Source of the DNA: Acidobacteriota bacterium
Lineage (GTDB): Bacteria; Acidobacteriota; Vicinamibacteria; Vicinamibacterales; 2-12-FULL-66-21
Length of the DNA stretch: 7,493 nucleotides
Direction of reading: 5' to 3'
NCBI GenBank assembly: GCA_013362195.1
Contig: JABFWM010000650.1
Coordinates: 1 to 7,493 of the forward strand
Within the stretch, counting starts at the first letter, position 1. Each line of letters starts with the position of its first letter. The position numbers were made by a program, and so were the translations under genes. The notes beneath the pieces are model-generated. The model was not told where the DNA came from. It saw nothing but the letters and a program-made list of their open reading frames with translations, and made no database searches. This document shows, in pieces, positions 5,825 to 7,493 of the stretch.

Positions 5825-5825
5825 G
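5822..5825. other. Shared CATG: start codons of acpS and pgeF
   Basis: The four bases CATG hold the acpS start on the minus strand (5824-5822) and the chosen pgeF start on the plus strand (5823-5825). The divergent genes thus have no intergenic space, and each ribosome binding region lies in the other's coding sequence. The acpS start is well supported. pgeF could instead begin at the ATGs at 5814 or 5817, which would lengthen the overlap. Confidence 0.75.
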
Positions 5826-6593
5826 ACCGACCCTCAGCCTAGCGGCGCGTTCGCATGGTTGCAAGAGCCGTGGGGCCGCGCGCTCCGGTCCGCCGCGCTG
5901 CCGGCGCCTCACCTCTTCACCAGCCGTGACGTCGAGCTGCGAGAGGACGAGGACGAGTGGGTGTCGGTCGCGGCGTCGCTCGGCGTCACGCCCGAACGCC
6001 TGCTTCTCGTCCGGCAGGTGCATGGGACCGGCGTCGCGATCGCACGACGCGGGCGCGCGCTGCCGTGGCCGCGTCCCGAAGCGGACATCATCATCAGCGA
6101 CGACCCGGACGTAGCGATCGGCGTCGGGGTCGCGGACTGCGCCCCCATCCTCCTGTTCGACCGGCGGAGCGGCGCGGCCGGGGCGGTGCATGCGGGCTGG
6201 CGGGGCGCCGCCGCGCAGGTCGCAGCCGTCGCGGTGCGCGCGATGCGCGACACGTTCGGAGTCAATCCGGCGGAGCTGATGGCCGCCATCGGTCCCTGCC
6301 TTGGCGCCTGTTGTGGAGAAGTCGGCCCGGAGGTGGTGGAGGCCTTTCGCCGTGGCGCCGCGGACCCCTCAGGGATCGACGCGTGGTTCCGGCCGGGCGC
6401 GGACGATCGATCGCTGCTGGACCTCGCGCGCGCGAACCGCGATCAACTGGTCGCCGCCGGCCTCGCCGACGGGGCGATCGTCGATTCCGGGCTGTGCACC
6501 AAGACGCATCACGAGCGGCTGCATTCCTACCGCGCCGCGCGCGATCGCGCCGGCCGCATGCTCGGGGCGATCCGAGCTGTGCGCCGGCGATAA
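5823..6593 (+). CDS. pgeF: PgeF/YfiH-family purine nucleoside phosphorylase (laccase domain)
   Basis: This 256-aa protein belongs to the YfiH/LACC1 family of multi-copper-laccase-like fold. Family members act as purine nucleoside phosphorylases/adenosine deaminases. In E. coli YfiH (PgeF) also removes UDP-MurNAc carrying L-serine, a mis-made peptidoglycan precursor. The zinc-site residues are present: H67 in RQVHGTG, C106 in GVADCAPILL and H123 in AVHAGWRG. IGPCLGACCGEVG (from 156) is also typical. Oddly, the N-terminal glycine-rich segment usual in the family (FTTRxGGVSxGPYxSLN) is missing: FTSR at 32-35 runs almost straight into WVSVAASLGV, so roughly a dozen or more residues are absent. 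The start at 5823 is the last of four in-frame ATGs (5787, 5814, 5817, 5823); no strong Shine-Dalgarno separates them. The gene ends 13 nt from a convergent RNase H gene. Confidence 0.92.
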   Translation: MTDPQPSGAFAWLQEPWGRALRSAALPAPHLFTSRDVELREDEDEWVSVAASLGVTPERLLLVRQVHGTGVAIARRGRALPWPRPEADIIISDDPDVAIGVGVADCAPILLFDRRSGAAGAVHAGWRGAAAQVAAVAVRAMRDTFGVNPAELMAAIGPCLGACCGEVGPEVVEAFRRGAADPSGIDAWFRPGADDRSLLDLARANRDQLVAAGLADGAIVDSGLCTKTHHERLHSYRAARDRAGRMLGAIRAVRRR

Positions 6594-6606
6594 CGCCAAG
6601 ACAGCC

Positions 6607-7023
6607 TTACGAGCTCTTCGACATCGCCTCGGCCTCGTCCATGCCGAGGTTCGAGAGACGGTCCGCTTCTTTGTTGAATTCGCGCCGGACGTGCTCGAAG
6701 CTCACGTCGCCGATCTGCCGGATCAGCGCGATTGCCTGCAGGAACAGCGGCTTGAGCCCCTCGTTCTTCACGCGGTACTCGCCGCGCATCTGTTTCACGA
6801 GCAGCTCGGAATCCGCCTTGATGCGCACGGCGCGGTGCCCGTGCGCCGCCGCATACCGGAGCGCCGCCAGCAGGCCGTTGTACTCCGCGATGTTGTTGGT
6901 GGCGATGCCGAGCCCGCCGTGCAGTTCGTCGAGCAGCGTGCCGGCCGCGTCTTCGATGCGCACCCCGTAGCCCGCGGGCCCGGGATTGCCGCGCGCGCCT
7001 CCGTCGATGTAGGCGGTGATCAC
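6607..7023 (-). CDS. rnhA: Ribonuclease HI family protein
   Basis: The protein should cleave the RNA strand of RNA-DNA hybrids, as in R-loops and replication primers. It is 138 aa starting at GTG. All four acidic catalytic residues are visible: D7 in AYIDGGARGNPG, E47 in NNIAEYNGLLAAL, D71 in IKADSELLVKQ and D121 in NKEADRLSN. The length and the EYRVKNEGLKPLF segment indicate the RVT_3-type branch (like Bacillus YpdQ or the N-terminal domain of mycobacterial Rv2228c). That branch lacks the basic protrusion of E. coli RnhA, so the symbol is approximate. GTG at 7023 is chosen because the conserved core begins within four residues and it overlaps the upstream stop as GTGA. No Shine-Dalgarno is seen, which suggests translational coupling to the zinc-ribbon gene. 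Upstream in-frame sequence is Arg/Pro-rich and unlike the family. Confidence 0.92.
   Translation of the reverse strand: MITAYIDGGARGNPGPAGYGVRIEDAAGTLLDELHGGLGIATNNIAEYNGLLAALRYAAAHGHRAVRIKADSELLVKQMRGEYRVKNEGLKPLFLQAIALIRQIGDVSFEHVRREFNKEADRLSNLGMDEAEAMSKSS
7020..7023 (-). other. GTGA stop/start overlap
   Basis: On the minus strand GTGA holds the GTG start of the RNase H gene (7023-7021) and the TGA stop of the zinc-ribbon gene (7022-7020). With no Shine-Dalgarno for the second gene, this indicates one mRNA and ribosome re-initiation. Confidence 0.8.
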
Positions 7024-7493
7024 GAGGGGTGAGGCGTGCCCGCGTTCGGCGCGGCCGTGGGGACGAAGTAGAGAATGCGAAGGCAGCTGTCGCACTGGAT
7101 CAGCGCGTCGTTGCGGCGGACTTCGTTGAAGACCTGCGGGCGCAGGCGCACGTGGCACACGGTGCAGATCCCGTCGCGCGCCTCGGCGACGGCGAGCCCC
7201 TTGCGCTGGCGCGACACGTGCTCGAACAGGTGGAGCGCGTCAGGCGACAACTGCCTCGCCATCTCCGACCGCGCCGTCGTCGTCTCGGCGGTGCGCGACT
7301 GGAGCGCCGCGGCTTCGTCGTCCAGACGCTTGCGCTCCCGCGTGATCTCGTCCTGCTGCGCCTTCAGCGCGGCTTCGGCCGTCTTCAACTCGCGCCCGAG
7401 CGACTCGGCTTCCTCCATGCGCTCGAGGATCCGGTCTTCGAGCGAGCGGACGTTCTCTTCGGCGGTCGCGATCTCCTTCTGCATCGCCTGGTA
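7020..7493 (-). CDS. C4-type zinc-ribbon coiled-coil protein (DUF164/zf-RING_7 family), partial
   Basis: This is the C-terminal 157 residues of a gene that continues past the right edge, so its start is not seen; an internal Met near the edge should not be taken as the start. The visible part begins with a long charged heptad-like region (IATAEENVRSLEDRILERMEEAE and on), expected to form an antiparallel coiled coil. It ends in a zinc ribbon with two knuckles, CTVC (codons at 7166-7155) and CDSC (codons at 7094-7083). The spacer RLRPQVFNEVRR between them is typical of PF02591. Molecular function in the family is not firmly known; nucleic-acid binding has been proposed. In mycobacteria the homologue Rv2229c neighbours an RNase H gene, as here, so the pairing is conserved over long distances. 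A Nif3-like gene may lie further upstream, but it is outside the window. Confidence 0.9.
   Translation of the reverse strand, partial: YQAMQKEIATAEENVRSLEDRILERMEEAESLGRELKTAEAALKAQQDEITRERKRLDDEAAALQSRTAETTTARSEMARQLSPDALHLFEHVSRQRKGLAVAEARDGICTVCHVRLRPQVFNEVRRNDALIQCDSCLRILYFVPTAAPNAGTPHPS

Noticed and set aside
5243..5842. Plus-strand open frames in the acpS region (5243-5842 and 5251-5496)
   Set aside because: They run mostly antisense to acpS, are Arg/Ser/Pro-rich and show no domain or ribosome binding site.
5836..5864. Minus-strand TTGCAA-17-TAGGCT promoter for acpS
   Set aside because: The -10 matches at only three of six bases, and the start would fall about 5 nt before the ATG, losing the good GAGGG site.

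Overview
This is a GC-rich chromosomal window of mostly housekeeping genes from a didermic-type bacterium. GC content looks like roughly two thirds by eye; it was not computed. The gene content and one repeat type suggest Acidobacteriota, perhaps class Vicinamibacteria. That assignment is inference: the 29-nt repeats before ftsA translate on the minus strand to RLKAEAT/RPKAEAT-like peptides, which I associate from memory with that group. No phage, transposon, CRISPR or defence genes are visible.

Layout on the plus strand, left half. A tandem palindromic repeat array (1-146) runs up to the ribosome binding site of ftsA (158-1393, GTG start). ftsZ (1415-2674) follows 21 nt later with a clear Shine-Dalgarno, so this is the 3' end of a division and cell-wall (dcw) cluster. 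A strong stem-loop lies just past ftsZ. A promoter-like AT-rich island and a leader of about 210 nt with a stable hairpin then precede a radical SAM protein of the TIGR03960 type (2985-4757).

Middle. The radical SAM stop codon lies inside the first of two similar palindromes (4751-4820). They separate it from a convergent small minus-strand gene (4832-5137), which resembles SpoVG in its sequence pattern. A 306-nt stretch without a convincing gene follows. acpS is next (minus, 5444-5824). Its start codon shares one CATG with the start of the divergent gene pgeF/yfiH (plus, 5823-6593).

Right end. A convergent minus-strand pair enters from the right edge: a C4 zinc-ribbon coiled-coil protein (partial, 7020-7493), then an RNase HI family protein (6607-7023). 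The two overlap by GTGA and are probably translationally coupled.

Functionally, FtsA tethers FtsZ filaments to the membrane at the division site. AcpS activates acyl carrier protein for lipid synthesis. PgeF clears a mis-assembled peptidoglycan precursor nucleoside. The RNase H family protein degrades RNA in hybrids. I see no undescribed multi-gene system. The most interesting material is non-coding: the repeat array abutting ftsA, the structured leader before the radical SAM gene, the twin palindromes, and the shared acpS/pgeF start site.
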